Source of the DNA: an uncultured Ruminococcus sp.
GTDB lineage: Bacteria; Bacillota; Clostridia; Oscillospirales; Ruminococcaceae
Assembly (NCBI GenBank): GCA_900539835.1
Contig: UQDR01000001.1
Span: 1 to 64,000 of the forward strand
Length of the DNA stretch: 64,000 bases
Direction: 5' to 3'
Part shown: positions 7,905 to 16,158 of the stretch, piece after piece
Numbering within the stretch: position 1 is the first letter of the stretch
Layout: every line of letters starts with the position of its first letter
Position numbers and translations under genes: made by a program
The notes under the pieces: model-generated
Told to the model about the DNA's origin: nothing
Databases searched by the model: none
The model's input: only the letters and a program-made list of their open reading frames with translations

Positions 7905-7980
7905 GAATAGCGGTTTTACCTCTGCTATTCAAATGGCTTGACTTAATAGCAGAGGAGGATTCGTCTTTCTCTGCTTTTTG
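7905..7980 (+). promoter_or_regulatory. Four-segment attenuator-like region between rpmF and the DUF512 gene
   Basis: Four segments can pair in exclusive ways. Segment 1 (GAATAGC, 7905-7911) pairs with the end of segment 2 (GCTATTC, 7924-7930). Segment 2 (7919-7929) pairs perfectly over 11 bp with segment 3 (7945-7955). Segment 3 is also the 5' arm of the terminator completed by segment 4 (7964-7975). This is the 1:2, 2:3, 3:4 layout of a transcription attenuator. No leader peptide or known riboswitch core was recognised, so the signal is unknown; it could also be only a strong rpmF terminator with extra symmetry. Confidence 0.5.
7948..7980 (+). terminator. Intrinsic terminator with TTCG loop after rpmF
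   Basis: A 12-bp stem (7948-7959 with 7964-7975, two G-T wobbles) closed by a TTCG tetraloop and followed by TTTTTG. It ends the yceD-rpmF transcript or acts as the terminator of an attenuator ahead of the DUF512-der operon. Confidence 0.88.
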
Positions 7981-8044
7981 TATGTTATTATAAAATCAGG
8001 GAAAAACAAGAGGTAGTATAGGTTTCAGAAAGGATATTGTTTTT

Positions 8045-9349
8045 ATGGCAGTTACAATAACAGGAATCATAAAGCATAGCCCTGCTCATCGTGCGAAAAT
8101 TAAATCTAACGATATTCTGATTTCTATAAACGACCACGAAATTACTGACGTGCTTGACTATATGTTTTATTCCGCTGAAGATAAAACTGAATTGGTTATA
8201 GAACGAAAGGGGAAAGTGTTAAAAAAAGTAGTTTCTAAATCTGAATATGACGATTTAGGATTGGAGTTTAATTCTTTCTTGATGGATGAAAAAAGATCCT
8301 GTTCTAATAAGTGCATTTTTTGTTTTATTGACCAAATGCCGCCGGGAATGCGTGAAACATTGTATTTCAAGGACGATGATGCCAGATTGTCTTTTCTTCA
8401 GGGCAACTATGTTACCCTGACTAATCTTAATGATAACGATATTAAGCGTATTATAGACATGAGATTAAATATAAATGTCTCTGTTCATACTACAAATCCG
8501 GAACTCAGATGTAAAATGATGAATAATCGTTTTGCCGGAGATAAGCTTAAGTATTTAAAGATGATTGCCGACAGCGGTCTGATGATAAATTGCCAGATCG
8601 TCTGTTGTCCAAATGTTAATGACGGGGAAGAATTAAAGAGAACTTTAAATGACTTGTCAGATTTAATGCCTAACATACAGTCAGTCGCCGTAGTTCCGGT
8701 CGGTTTAACTAAATATCGAGACGGACTTTTTCCTTTAGAGTGCTTTAATAAAATAAGCGCCGGGGAAGTCATAGACATAATTGAGTCTAAACAGAAAGAA
8801 TGCCTGAGGAAATATGGAACAAGAATGGTGTATCCTGCTGACGAATTTTACCTTCTTGCTGAGCGTGAACTTCCTCCTACTGAATTCTATGAGGATTATC
8901 CTCAGTATGAAAACGGTGTCGGACTTCTTCGATCTTTGGGTGATGAGCTTGAGTCAGCCCTTAAAGCTTGTGAAGAAATAATTGAACCTCGAACGGTGAC
9001 ATTAGTTACCGGTGCAGCAGCTTATGATTTTCATGTTATGCTGACTAAGAAAATAATGAGAAAATTTCCTGCTGTTAAAATAAATACCGAAAAAATAATT
9101 AATAAATTTTTCGGTGAAACTATTACAGTTGCAGGATTGATAACTGCCGGAGATTTAATTAATCAGCTGAAAGGTAAATCTCTGGGGGATGAATTGATAA
9201 TTCCTAAGGTAATGCTTAAAGCAGATGAACCTGTTTTTCTTGATGATTTAACTGTTTCTGATGTAGAAAAAGCTCTTAATATTAAAGTTACTGCCTCAGC
9301 AAATGACGGATATGAATATCTGAATAAGCTGCTGGGAATTGCTTATTAA
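8045..9349 (+). CDS. DUF512 protein: PDZ-like domain plus radical-SAM-type Cys motif
   Basis: Uncharacterised conserved protein of Clostridia found next to der. Residues 1-70 form a PDZ-like domain (ITGIIKHSPAHRAKIKSND). A radical-SAM-like CSNKCIFC motif (C-x3-C-x2-C near 86-93) follows within SCSNKCIFCFIDQMPPG, then the DUF512 C-terminal region with TLVTGAAAYDF. These point to a 4Fe-4S, SAM-using enzyme, but no substrate is known. The length of 434 residues is usual. The Shine-Dalgarno AAAGGA lies about 10 bases before ATG 8045. The gene ends 25 bp before the GTG start of der, suggesting coupled expression and perhaps a ribosome-related role, which is inference only. Confidence 0.85.
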   Translation: MAVTITGIIKHSPAHRAKIKSNDILISINDHEITDVLDYMFYSAEDKTELVIERKGKVLKKVVSKSEYDDLGLEFNSFLMDEKRSCSNKCIFCFIDQMPPGMRETLYFKDDDARLSFLQGNYVTLTNLNDNDIKRIIDMRLNINVSVHTTNPELRCKMMNNRFAGDKLKYLKMIADSGLMINCQIVCCPNVNDGEELKRTLNDLSDLMPNIQSVAVVPVGLTKYRDGLFPLECFNKISAGEVIDIIESKQKECLRKYGTRMVYPADEFYLLAERELPPTEFYEDYPQYENGVGLLRSLGDELESALKACEEIIEPRTVTLVTGAAAYDFHVMLTKKIMRKFPAVKINTEKIINKFFGETITVAGLITAGDLINQLKGKSLGDELIIPKVMLKADEPVFLDDLTVSDVEKALNIKVTASANDGYEYLNKLLGIAY

Positions 9350-9374
9350 TAAAGTTAAGGATGGAGATGATAAC

Positions 9375-10706
9375 GTGTCGCTGCCGATAGTTGCAATAGT
9401 CGGAAGACCTAATGTTGGAAAATCAACGCTGTTTAATAAATTAATAGGACAAAGACTGTCTATTGTCGAGGATACTCCGGGTGTTACAAGAGATAGAATC
9501 TATTCTAAATGCGAATGGCTTAACCATGAGTTTATGCTGGTTGACACCGGCGGAATAGAGCCTGACTCTGATGATATAATTTTATCTCAAATGAGGCGCC
9601 AGGCTGAACTGGCTATTACAAAGGCTGATGTTACAGTTCTTGTAACCGATATGACCTGCGGAGTTACGGCAAATGATTACGAGGTTGCCTCTATGCTTCA
9701 GAAATCAGGAAAGCCTATTGTTCTTTGCGTAAATAAATGTGATTCTTTAGGTGAGCCGCCAACTGAATTCTATGAATTTTATAACCTTGGACTTGGCGAT
9801 CCTGTCGCTGTTTCATCTGTGCATGGACACGGAACAGGAGATTTGCTTGATGAGGTTCTGAAATACTTGCCTGAGGATAACGAGGGTGAATATGATGACG
9901 ATACAATCAGAGTTGCTGTAATCGGTAAACCCAATGTTGGTAAATCGTCAATTATTAATAAAATCTGCGGCGAAGATAGGGTTATTGTTTCTGATATTGC
10001 CGGTACGACCCGTGATGCCACCGATACAGTTATTGAAAATGAAAACGGAAAGTTTGTATTTATTGATACAGCCGGAATCAGAAGGAAGTCCAAGGTTTTG
10101 GACAGCATTGAAAAATACAGCGTTCTCAGATCTTATATGGCAGTTGACAGAGCTGATGTAGCTGTTATTGTAATTGATGCAGAAGTCGGATTTACCGAAC
10201 AGGATTCAAAGGTGGCGGGATATGCTCATGATAAAGGTAAAGCATGTGTTGTTGCAGTAAATAAGTGGGACGCAATCGAAAAGGATACTAATACAATGAA
10301 TGAGTTCAGAAAAAAGCTTGAAGACGATTTCAGCTTTATGAGTTATGTTCCGTTTGTGTTTATATCAGCAAAAACAGGCCTTAGAATCAATAAGCTTTTT
10401 GAGCTTATCAAATATACAGCCGAACAAAATGCAGTGAGAATTCCTACCGGAAGACTTAATGATGTTTTGTCTTATGCAACAGCAAGAGTACAGCCGCCTT
10501 CAGATAAAGGAAGACGTCTTAAAATTTATTATATGACTCAGGCGTCTACAAAACCGCCAACATTTATTGCTTTTGTAAACAGGGCTGATCTGTTTCATTT
10601 CTCTTATCAGAGATATATTGAAAATCAAATTCGTGAAACTTTTGGACTTGACGGTACGCCAATAGTGCTGAAGGTTCGTGAACGAGATAGAAACGACGTA
10701 AAATAA
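9375..10706 (+). CDS. der: Ribosome-biogenesis GTPase Der (EngA)
   Basis: Tandem-domain GTPase required for 50S subunit maturation. Both G domains are complete: GRPNVGKST (residues 9-17), DTPG and NKCD in the first; GKPNVGKSS (near 183), DTAG and NKWD in the second; a KH-like C-terminal domain ends in VKVRERDRN-type sequence. The 443 residues match the family (about 436). I choose the GTG at 9375, with GGAG about 8 bases upstream, because MSLPIVAIVGRPNVGKST is the normal N-terminus; the open frame extends back to 9339 without a better start. It is followed after 11 bp by plsY. Confidence 0.96.
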   Translation: MSLPIVAIVGRPNVGKSTLFNKLIGQRLSIVEDTPGVTRDRIYSKCEWLNHEFMLVDTGGIEPDSDDIILSQMRRQAELAITKADVTVLVTDMTCGVTANDYEVASMLQKSGKPIVLCVNKCDSLGEPPTEFYEFYNLGLGDPVAVSSVHGHGTGDLLDEVLKYLPEDNEGEYDDDTIRVAVIGKPNVGKSSIINKICGEDRVIVSDIAGTTRDATDTVIENENGKFVFIDTAGIRRKSKVLDSIEKYSVLRSYMAVDRADVAVIVIDAEVGFTEQDSKVAGYAHDKGKACVVAVNKWDAIEKDTNTMNEFRKKLEDDFSFMSYVPFVFISAKTGLRINKLFELIKYTAEQNAVRIPTGRLNDVLSYATARVQPPSDKGRRLKIYYMTQASTKPPTFIAFVNRADLFHFSYQRYIENQIRETFGLDGTPIVLKVRERDRNDVK

Positions 10707-10717
10707 GGAGATAAAAT

Positions 10718-11392
10718 ATGTATGTGATTATTAGCTTGGCATTTACAATTTTGTTTTCATATCTTTTAGGCAGTCTGAATTCTGCCATAATTGTTTGTAA
10801 AATTGCAAAAAAAGCTGACATAAGAGATTATGGAAGCAATAATGCCGGACTTACAAATGTGCTCAGAGTTTTCGGAAAAGGTCCTGCTTTGGCAACATTG
10901 CTTTGTGATTTGGCAAAAGGCATTATAGCTGTGGTAGTCTGCCGTGTTATTGTAACATATGTGTTTGATGTCACATTCTTTAATAATGATAGATTTATAG
11001 GCTATATTGCCGGCCTTGCAGTTATGCTCGGACACATTTTCCCTGTTTTCTATGGTTTCCACGGAGGAAAAGGTGTACTTGTAGCTGCCACAACCTTGAT
11101 TGCCATTGATCCGCTTACCTGCTTTTTTTCGGTGTTGGTATTTATAATTCTGCTCGCCGCAACAAAATATGTTTCGGTAGGTTCTATAGTTGCTGCTTTT
11201 TCTTATCCTTTGTTTACAATACTTACCCAAACAATGCGTCATATAGACGGTGCATGGCAGAATATGTTGGTTGGACTTGTTATTGCATTTCTGATTACAT
11301 ATATGCATAAACCAAATATTAAAAGACTAAAAGAGGGTACAGAGAATAAATTCAGTTTTAAAAGCAAGGACAAAAACGGCGAAGATAAATAG
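10718..11392 (+). CDS. plsY: Glycerol-3-phosphate acyltransferase PlsY
   Basis: Integral-membrane enzyme transferring an acyl group from acyl-phosphate to glycerol-3-phosphate, the first step of phosphatidic acid synthesis. Family landmarks are YGSNNAGLTNVLRVFGKG, CDLAKG and FHGGKGV, with about five transmembrane segments. At 224 residues it is typical. AAGGAG precedes ATG by six bases. Its neighbour gpsA makes the glycerol-3-phosphate substrate, so the pair forms a phospholipid-precursor module within the der operon. Its acyl-phosphate supplier PlsX is not in this window. Confidence 0.95.
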   Translation: MYVIISLAFTILFSYLLGSLNSAIIVCKIAKKADIRDYGSNNAGLTNVLRVFGKGPALATLLCDLAKGIIAVVVCRVIVTYVFDVTFFNNDRFIGYIAGLAVMLGHIFPVFYGFHGGKGVLVAATTLIAIDPLTCFFSVLVFIILLAATKYVSVGSIVAAFSYPLFTILTQTMRHIDGAWQNMLVGLVIAFLITYMHKPNIKRLKEGTENKFSFKSKDKNGEDK

Positions 11393-11417
11393 TTGATTAG
11401 TGAAAGGATGATATTTC

Positions 11418-12431
11418 ATGGCTGATATTGCTGTTTTGGGTTCCGGCGGGTTTGGATTAGCATTGGCAGTAATGTGCTGTAATGCCGGACATAAAGTAAC
11501 TGTTTGGTCAAAATTTCGTGATGAAATTGATGCAATAAACCGAACCGGCGAGTTGAAGGCTAAGCTTCCCGGTGTTAAAATTCCTAAGTTAATAGAGCTT
11601 ACAACTGATATATCGTGTGTAAAAGATAAGGATATGGTCATATTAGGAATTCCCACTGCTTTTACAAGAAGTGTTTGTGAAGAAGCCTCAAAATTTATTA
11701 ACCCGAAAACTATTGTTGTTAATACGGCTAAAGGTCTGGAAAATGATACTTTAAAAACTATGAGTACAGTTACTGAAGAGTCTTTCCCGGATAATAAAAC
11801 TGCAATCCTCACCGGACCGTCCCATGCCGAAGAATTAGCAAGAGGAATTCCTACAACTGTTGTTGCAGCTTCGTATGACAGGGAAGTATCCTTTTATGTT
11901 CAGAGTACTTTAAGCAATAATTCATTTCGTGTTTATGTAAACGATGACGTTATGGGCTGTGAAATAGGCGGTTCTTTAAAAAATGTTATTGCGCTTGCTG
12001 CGGGTGTTTGTGATGGATTGGGCTTAGGTGACAATACTAAAGCCGCTCTGATGACAAGAGGAATTAAAGAAATCTCTTCTCTTGGAGTTGCTTTGGGTGC
12101 TAAGAACGATACATTTGCTGGTTTGAGCGGAATTGGTGATTTAATTGTTACTTGCTGTAGTATGCACAGCCGCAACAGAAGAGCCGGTGTTCTTATTGGT
12201 CAGGGAGTGAGTCCTGAAGAAGCTGTGCAGCGTGTGGGTACTGTAGAGGGATATAGCTGTACAAAAAACGCTTGGGAGCTTTCTAAAAAGCTTGGCGTTG
12301 AGATGCCTATAACAGAACAGCTGGCTAAGGTTCTATTTGAAGGTAAAGCTGCGAGCTCTACGATTTCGGCTCTGATGGACAGACCATCAAAGAATGAAAC
12401 CGAAAAAGAGTTTTTGGGTGAGAAACGATGA
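11418..12431 (+). CDS. gpsA: NAD(P)H-dependent glycerol-3-phosphate dehydrogenase
   Basis: Reduces dihydroxyacetone phosphate to sn-glycerol-3-phosphate for phospholipid synthesis. The N-terminal dinucleotide loop is GSGGFGLALA, with Phe at the position that is usually Trp. The GPSHAEE motif, catalytic Lys in GSLKNVIALAAGVCDGL and GLSGIGDLIVTC are intact. 337 residues is normal. AAAGGATG lies upstream of ATG. The last 4 bp overlap the start of the YjbQ gene (ATGA), indicating translational coupling. Confidence 0.96.
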   Translation: MADIAVLGSGGFGLALAVMCCNAGHKVTVWSKFRDEIDAINRTGELKAKLPGVKIPKLIELTTDISCVKDKDMVILGIPTAFTRSVCEEASKFINPKTIVVNTAKGLENDTLKTMSTVTEESFPDNKTAILTGPSHAEELARGIPTTVVAASYDREVSFYVQSTLSNNSFRVYVNDDVMGCEIGGSLKNVIALAAGVCDGLGLGDNTKAALMTRGIKEISSLGVALGAKNDTFAGLSGIGDLIVTCCSMHSRNRRAGVLIGQGVSPEEAVQRVGTVEGYSCTKNAWELSKKLGVEMPITEQLAKVLFEGKAASSTISALMDRPSKNETEKEFLGEKR

Positions 12432-12823
12432 TATATAAATTCAATCTGAGAACTGAACGTGAGAATTTTTATAATATAACAAGCTATGTGCGTCAAGCAG
12501 TTATGGAATCGGGTGTTCAGAATGGCGCAGCATTAGTTTTTTGTCCTCATACCACAGCAGGTATTACTATTAATGAAAATGCTGATCCTGATGTGGTAAC
12601 GGATTTGCTTTATGCCCTTGATAAAACTTATCCTGACAGGCCACAGTTTAAACATGCAGAAGGTAATTCATCCGCTCATCTTAAAGCAAGCTGTATCGGT
12701 TCCTCTGCTGAAGTAATCATTGAAAACAACTGTCTTGTCTTAGGAACATGGCAGGGCATTTATTTCGCAGAGTTTGACGGACCAAGAACGAGAACTTTTA
12801 TGGTTAAGGTTTTAAGAGATTAA
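12428..12823 (+). CDS. YjbQ/UPF0047 family protein
   Basis: A 131-residue YjbQ family protein with the signature LVFCPHTTAGITINENADPDV and a C-terminal GTWQGIYFAEFDGPR segment containing conserved acidic residues. Database names call this family secondary thiamine-phosphate synthase on the basis of weak in-vitro activity; the true role is unsettled. It overlaps gpsA by 4 bp and is probably the last coding gene of the DUF512-der-plsY-gpsA unit. A candidate small RNA gene follows. Confidence 0.9.
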   Translation: MIYKFNLRTERENFYNITSYVRQAVMESGVQNGAALVFCPHTTAGITINENADPDVVTDLLYALDKTYPDRPQFKHAEGNSSAHLKASCIGSSAEVIIENNCLVLGTWQGIYFAEFDGPRTRTFMVKVLRD

Positions 12824-12851
12824 AACAATGTTTCATGAAACTATCATTCTC

Positions 12852-12879
12852 CTGTCACAATAATTGTTTATTATATAAT
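12852..12879 (+). promoter_or_regulatory. Candidate promoter of a small RNA upstream of pyrH
   Basis: CTGTCA (12852-12857), 16-nt spacer, perfect TATAAT (12874-12879). It directs transcription into a region without a gene that ends in a terminator at 13022-13053. Confidence 0.5.
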
Positions 12880-12885
12880 CATAGG

Positions 12886-13053
12886 TTTGAGGGACACCTG
12901 TGCGTTTGATTTGACATAGCTGAAAATCATATGAAAAGGGTATCATTATTTTACTTTATTAAATATAAAAAGAAATGAGTTTACCTGAAGTCCCAGCAAA
13001 ATATTATTTTATATTGATATAGCCGTTGTTTTTGAAAAAACAGCGGCATTTTT
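12886..13053 (+). ncRNA. Candidate small RNA of about 165 nt between yjbQ and pyrH
   Basis: The 338-bp gap 12824-13161 has no credible coding frame. It contains a promoter (TATAAT at 12874), a possible closing stem right at the expected 5' end (TTTG 12886-12889 with CAAA 12997-13000; GGGAC 12891-12895 with GTCCC 12990-12994) and a strong terminator. The interior is AT-rich with only weak local hairpins. A stem closing on the presumed 5' end with a large open interior is reminiscent of 6S RNA, but I cannot match known 6S motifs; SRP RNA, tmRNA and TPP-riboswitch landmarks are absent. Identity unknown. Confidence 0.4.
13022..13053 (+). terminator. Intrinsic terminator upstream of pyrH
   Basis: A 12-bp stem (13022-13033 with 13036-13047, one wobble) followed by ATTTTTG. 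A second short hairpin (13071-13078 with 13082-13089) lies just before the pyrH promoter. Confidence 0.8.
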
Positions 13054-13090
13054 GCGTTTCATAATATTGCAGCTTTTTTTCAAAAAGCTC

Positions 13091-13119
13091 TTTACTTTTT
13101 GAGCGAAATATTGTATAAT
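13091..13119 (+). promoter_or_regulatory. Sigma-A promoter of the pyrH-polC cluster
   Basis: TTTACT (13091-13096), 17-nt spacer, perfect TATAAT (13114-13119), about 60 bp before the pyrH start. Confidence 0.7.
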
Positions 13120-13179
13120 TTATCTATAAGTATAACCTAAATTAAACGTTACCAAAATATATTGTTGGGAGTGTATTTT

Positions 13180-13884
13180 ATGGAACCAAAGTATAAGCGC
13201 ATCTTGCTTAAATTAAGCGGTGAAGCATTGGCAGGGGATAAAAAAATAGGACTTGATTATGATGTTATTACATCATTCGGAAAAAGCATAAAGAAATGTG
13301 TTGACGCTGGTGTTCAGGTTGGTATTGTTGTCGGCGGAGGAAACTTCTGGAGAGGACGTTCCAGTGGTGCTATGGACAGAACGAGGGCAGACCATATAGG
13401 TATGCTTGCAACAGCTATGAATGCGCTTGCTGTTGCTGACGGCCTTGAAAACTGCGGACTTGAGGTTAGAGTTCAAACTGCTATTTCAATGCGTGAAGTC
13501 GCTGAACCTTATATAAGAGGTAAGGCTATGAGACATTTTGAAAAGGGAAGAGTCGTTATATTCGGATGCGGTACAGGAAATCCTTTCTTTTCAACAGATA
13601 CAGCCGCTGCTTTAAGAGCAGCTGAGATTGAAGCTGATATTTTCTTTAAGGCTACAATGGTAGATGGCGTCTATGATAAAGATCCGCATAAATATGATGA
13701 TGCTGTTAAATATGATTCACTGAGCTTTAATGAAATTTTGTCAAATAATTTAGCGGTAATGGATTCAACTGCGGCTGCTATGTGCAAGGATAATAATATT
13801 CCTATTTTAGTGTTTGATTTGGCAAGACCTGATAATATTTTTGACGCTTGTATGGGTGAAAATATCGGTACCATAGTTAAATAA
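13180..13884 (+). CDS. pyrH: UMP kinase
   Basis: Phosphorylates UMP to UDP for pyrimidine nucleotide and cell-wall precursor synthesis; amino-acid-kinase fold. Landmarks are LKLSGEAL near the start, VGIVVGGGNFWRG, DHIGMLATAMNALA and FGCGTGNPFFSTDTAAALRA split across the central region. I choose ATG 13180 with GGGAG eight bases upstream, giving 234 residues; the open frame extends 18 bp further but without a suitable Shine-Dalgarno. It opens the classic Firmicute cluster pyrH-frr-uppS-cdsA-dxr-rseP-ispG-polC; rpsB-tsf, which often precede it, are not here. Confidence 0.95.
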   Translation: MEPKYKRILLKLSGEALAGDKKIGLDYDVITSFGKSIKKCVDAGVQVGIVVGGGNFWRGRSSGAMDRTRADHIGMLATAMNALAVADGLENCGLEVRVQTAISMREVAEPYIRGKAMRHFEKGRVVIFGCGTGNPFFSTDTAAALRAAEIEADIFFKATMVDGVYDKDPHKYDDAVKYDSLSFNEILSNNLAVMDSTAAAMCKDNNIPILVFDLARPDNIFDACMGENIGTIVK

Positions 13885-13920
13885 TTATTTGAGCTTCATA
13901 GAATGAAAGGGATGGGTTAA

Positions 13921-14475
13921 ATGAAAGAAATAAGAGAAAAAGCTAAAAGTAAAATGGAAAAATCAATAAATGTATTGCTCACTGAATTTAGTGAAATAAG
14001 AGCAGGAAGAGCTAATCCTAATGTTTTAGATAGAGTTAAGGTGGATTATTACGGCGCTCCTACACCTGTAAATCAGATGGCTGCCGTTTCTGTTGCAGAA
14101 GCGAGAGTTCTTGTTATTCAGCCTTGGGATAAATCAACATTGTCATCAATTGAAAAAGCAATTCAGGCTTCTGACATCGGAATTAACCCTCAGAATGACG
14201 GCTCTGTTTTGAGAATGACATTCCCTCAGCTTACTGAAGAGGATAGAAAAAAGCTCGTTAAAGAAATAAAAAAATCAGGTGAAGATACAAAGGTTGCAAT
14301 CCGTTCTATTCGCCGTGACGCTATGGAAAAATATAAGGCAATGAAAAAGAATGGCGAAATCACGGAAGATGATCTTAAAGACTGTGAAGATCAAGTTCAA
14401 AAGCTTACCGATAAGTTTGTAAAAGAAATTGACGGACATGTTGCTGACAAGGAAAAAGAAATTCTTTCAATTTAA
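13921..14475 (+). CDS. frr: Ribosome recycling factor
   Basis: Releases post-termination ribosomes from mRNA together with EF-G (fusA is also in this window). 184 residues, all-alpha coiled-coil arm plus small beta domain; landmarks are EIRAGRANPNVLDRVKVDYYG, VIQPWD and the basic stretch IRRDAMEKYKAMKK. AAAGGGATGGG lies just upstream of ATG. It sits 36 bp after pyrH and 15 bp before uppS. Confidence 0.97.
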   Translation: MKEIREKAKSKMEKSINVLLTEFSEIRAGRANPNVLDRVKVDYYGAPTPVNQMAAVSVAEARVLVIQPWDKSTLSSIEKAIQASDIGINPQNDGSVLRMTFPQLTEEDRKKLVKEIKKSGEDTKVAIRSIRRDAMEKYKAMKKNGEITEDDLKDCEDQVQKLTDKFVKEIDGHVADKEKEILSI

Positions 14476-14490
14476 GGCGGGTATTATTAT

Positions 14491-15222
14491 ATGTCAAAAG
14501 TAACACAAGGCGTTTTGGGAAAAGATATTCTTGTTCCAAAACACGTCGGAGTTATAATGGATGGTAATGGACGATGGGCAAAGAAACGTGGGTTGCCAAG
14601 AAAGTTCGGACATCGTGAGGGAGCTAAAACATTCAGGGCTATTGCTCGTCATGCAAAAGCTATTGGCGTATCCTATATAACTTTCTATGCTTTTTCAACT
14701 GAAAACTGGAAACGTCCCAAGGATGAAGTCGACGCAATAATGGATCTCTTTGAAAAATATTTGGATGAAGTAAGAGATTTTATGGATGAGAATATTCGTG
14801 TCAGATTCATTGGCGACAGAACAAAGCTTAATCCAAGGCTTCAGGAAAAAATGAAAAATGTTGAGGAAGATTCCAAAGATTTTGACGCGATGACTCTGAT
14901 TTTAGCAATAAATTACGGCGGAAGAGATGAAATAACTCATGCTGTAAAAACCATTGCCGATGATATTTCTTCGGGAGCAATATCTGCTGATGAGATTACA
15001 GAAAGTCTTATACAAAATCGATTATACACTGAGGAAATTCCTGATGTTGACCTTATAATAAGACCAAGCGGTGAACAGCGCCTGTCGAATTTTCTTATCT
15101 GGCAGGCTGCATATGCCGAATATTATTTCACCAATATCCTTTGGCCTGACTTTAGCAATAAGGATTTTGAAAAAGCAATAATTACATTTAGTGAACGCAA
15201 TCGCAGATTCGGCGCAATATAA
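14491..15222 (+). CDS. uppS: Undecaprenyl (di-trans,poly-cis) diphosphate synthase
   Basis: Cis-prenyltransferase building the C55 lipid carrier for peptidoglycan and wall glycans. The catalytic Asp is D24 in VIMDGNGRWAKKRGLPR, and the substrate-binding signature RPSGEQRLSNFLIWQAAYAE is complete. 243 residues is typical. It is followed 33 bp later by cdsA; Dxr and IspG of this cluster supply the isoprenoid precursors it consumes. Confidence 0.97.
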   Translation: MSKVTQGVLGKDILVPKHVGVIMDGNGRWAKKRGLPRKFGHREGAKTFRAIARHAKAIGVSYITFYAFSTENWKRPKDEVDAIMDLFEKYLDEVRDFMDENIRVRFIGDRTKLNPRLQEKMKNVEEDSKDFDAMTLILAINYGGRDEITHAVKTIADDISSGAISADEITESLIQNRLYTEEIPDVDLIIRPSGEQRLSNFLIWQAAYAEYYFTNILWPDFSNKDFEKAIITFSERNRRFGAI

Positions 15223-15255
15223 ATTCCTAAATTATATAAGAAGGACTGATTGATC

Positions 15256-16086
15256 ATGACAACCAGAATTATTTCAGCAGCAGTTGCTATTGTTATAGCA
15301 GTTATTATACTTGCTTTACATAATACTTTTGTATTCAGTATTGCAATAGCAGCTATTTCAGCAGGTGCAGTTTATGAAATTTTAAAAGCAACCGGCTATT
15401 ATTCTAAATATAAAATTCAAACACTGATTTGTTGCGGATATGCTGCATTGGATTGTATATCTTTTATTTGGCTTAGACATTTAAAACTTTTGTTTCTAAA
15501 TGAAACTTTTATTTTAGGTGTTTTTGTTATTTCAATGTGCGTGATATTTCTTAGAAATCACTCTGAGTTTAAATATACCGATTTGTTTTTTATGCTTGGT
15601 GTTTCCTTTTTCGTAAATTATGCTTTTATTACTCTTTTAAGAATGAATTTTGCTTCAAGCGGATTGTTCATGGTAATATTAACTTTATGCGGTGCGTGGC
15701 TCGCAGATTCCGGTGCATATTTTGCTGGAACGTTTTTAGGAAAAACTCCCTTATGCCCTGAAATCAGTCCCAAGAAAACTGTAGAGGGCTTGCTCGGTGG
15801 AATTGTGTGTAACGGTATATTGTTTTTAATAATAGGATTCTTCTATGAGTATGTCCTTGACGGTGAGTCAATAAGATATTTTATGATATTTATCTGTGGT
15901 ATGATTTGTGCTTTATTAGGACTGATAGGTGATTTAACAGCTTCAATGATAAAGCGCCAATGCGGTATTAAAGATTATGGCAATATAATGCCGGGGCACG
16001 GCGGTATAATGGACAGATTTGACAGCGTTTTATTTGTGGCTCCGTTCATGTACTATGCATTCCTGCACGGCTGGATTTTCGGTTAA
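15256..16086 (+). CDS. cdsA: Phosphatidate cytidylyltransferase
   Basis: Membrane enzyme converting phosphatidic acid and CTP to CDP-diacylglycerol, the branch point of phospholipid synthesis. About eight hydrophobic segments are visible. The family signature lies near the C-terminus: LIGDLTASMIKRQCGIKDYG followed by MPGHGGIMDRFDS, which supplies the metal-binding acids. I choose ATG 15256 (AAGGA 10 bases upstream) rather than the TTG at 15250, giving 276 residues. A short hairpin terminator separates it from dxr. Confidence 0.95.
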   Translation: MTTRIISAAVAIVIAVIILALHNTFVFSIAIAAISAGAVYEILKATGYYSKYKIQTLICCGYAALDCISFIWLRHLKLLFLNETFILGVFVISMCVIFLRNHSEFKYTDLFFMLGVSFFVNYAFITLLRMNFASSGLFMVILTLCGAWLADSGAYFAGTFLGKTPLCPEISPKKTVEGLLGGIVCNGILFLIIGFFYEYVLDGESIRYFMIFICGMICALLGLIGDLTASMIKRQCGIKDYGNIMPGHGGIMDRFDSVLFVAPFMYYAFLHGWIFG

Positions 16087-16104
16087 TTATAAATTATAAA
16101 TAAT

Positions 16105-16131
16105 GGGGGAGCTTTGATAGCTGCCCCTTTT
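16105..16131 (+). terminator. Weak intra-operon terminator between cdsA and dxr
   Basis: GGGG and AGCT pair with AGCT and CCCC around a G-G mismatch, with a TTGAT loop and only four Ts after the stem. Probably partial termination that sets the dxr-polC level relative to the front of the cluster. Confidence 0.5.
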
Positions 16132-16158
16132 AAATGTTAATCATTAAGGAAATTAATT

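Noticed and set aside
10766..11308. 180-codon open frame antisense to plsY
   Set aside because: Cys/His/Asn-rich product typical of the reverse strand of a membrane-protein gene; no initiation signal.
12886..13053. SRP RNA, tmRNA or TPP riboswitch
   Set aside because: The GGAA-loop domain, tag reading frame and tRNA-like ends, and the TPP core are all absent. It was kept only as an unassigned candidate ncRNA.
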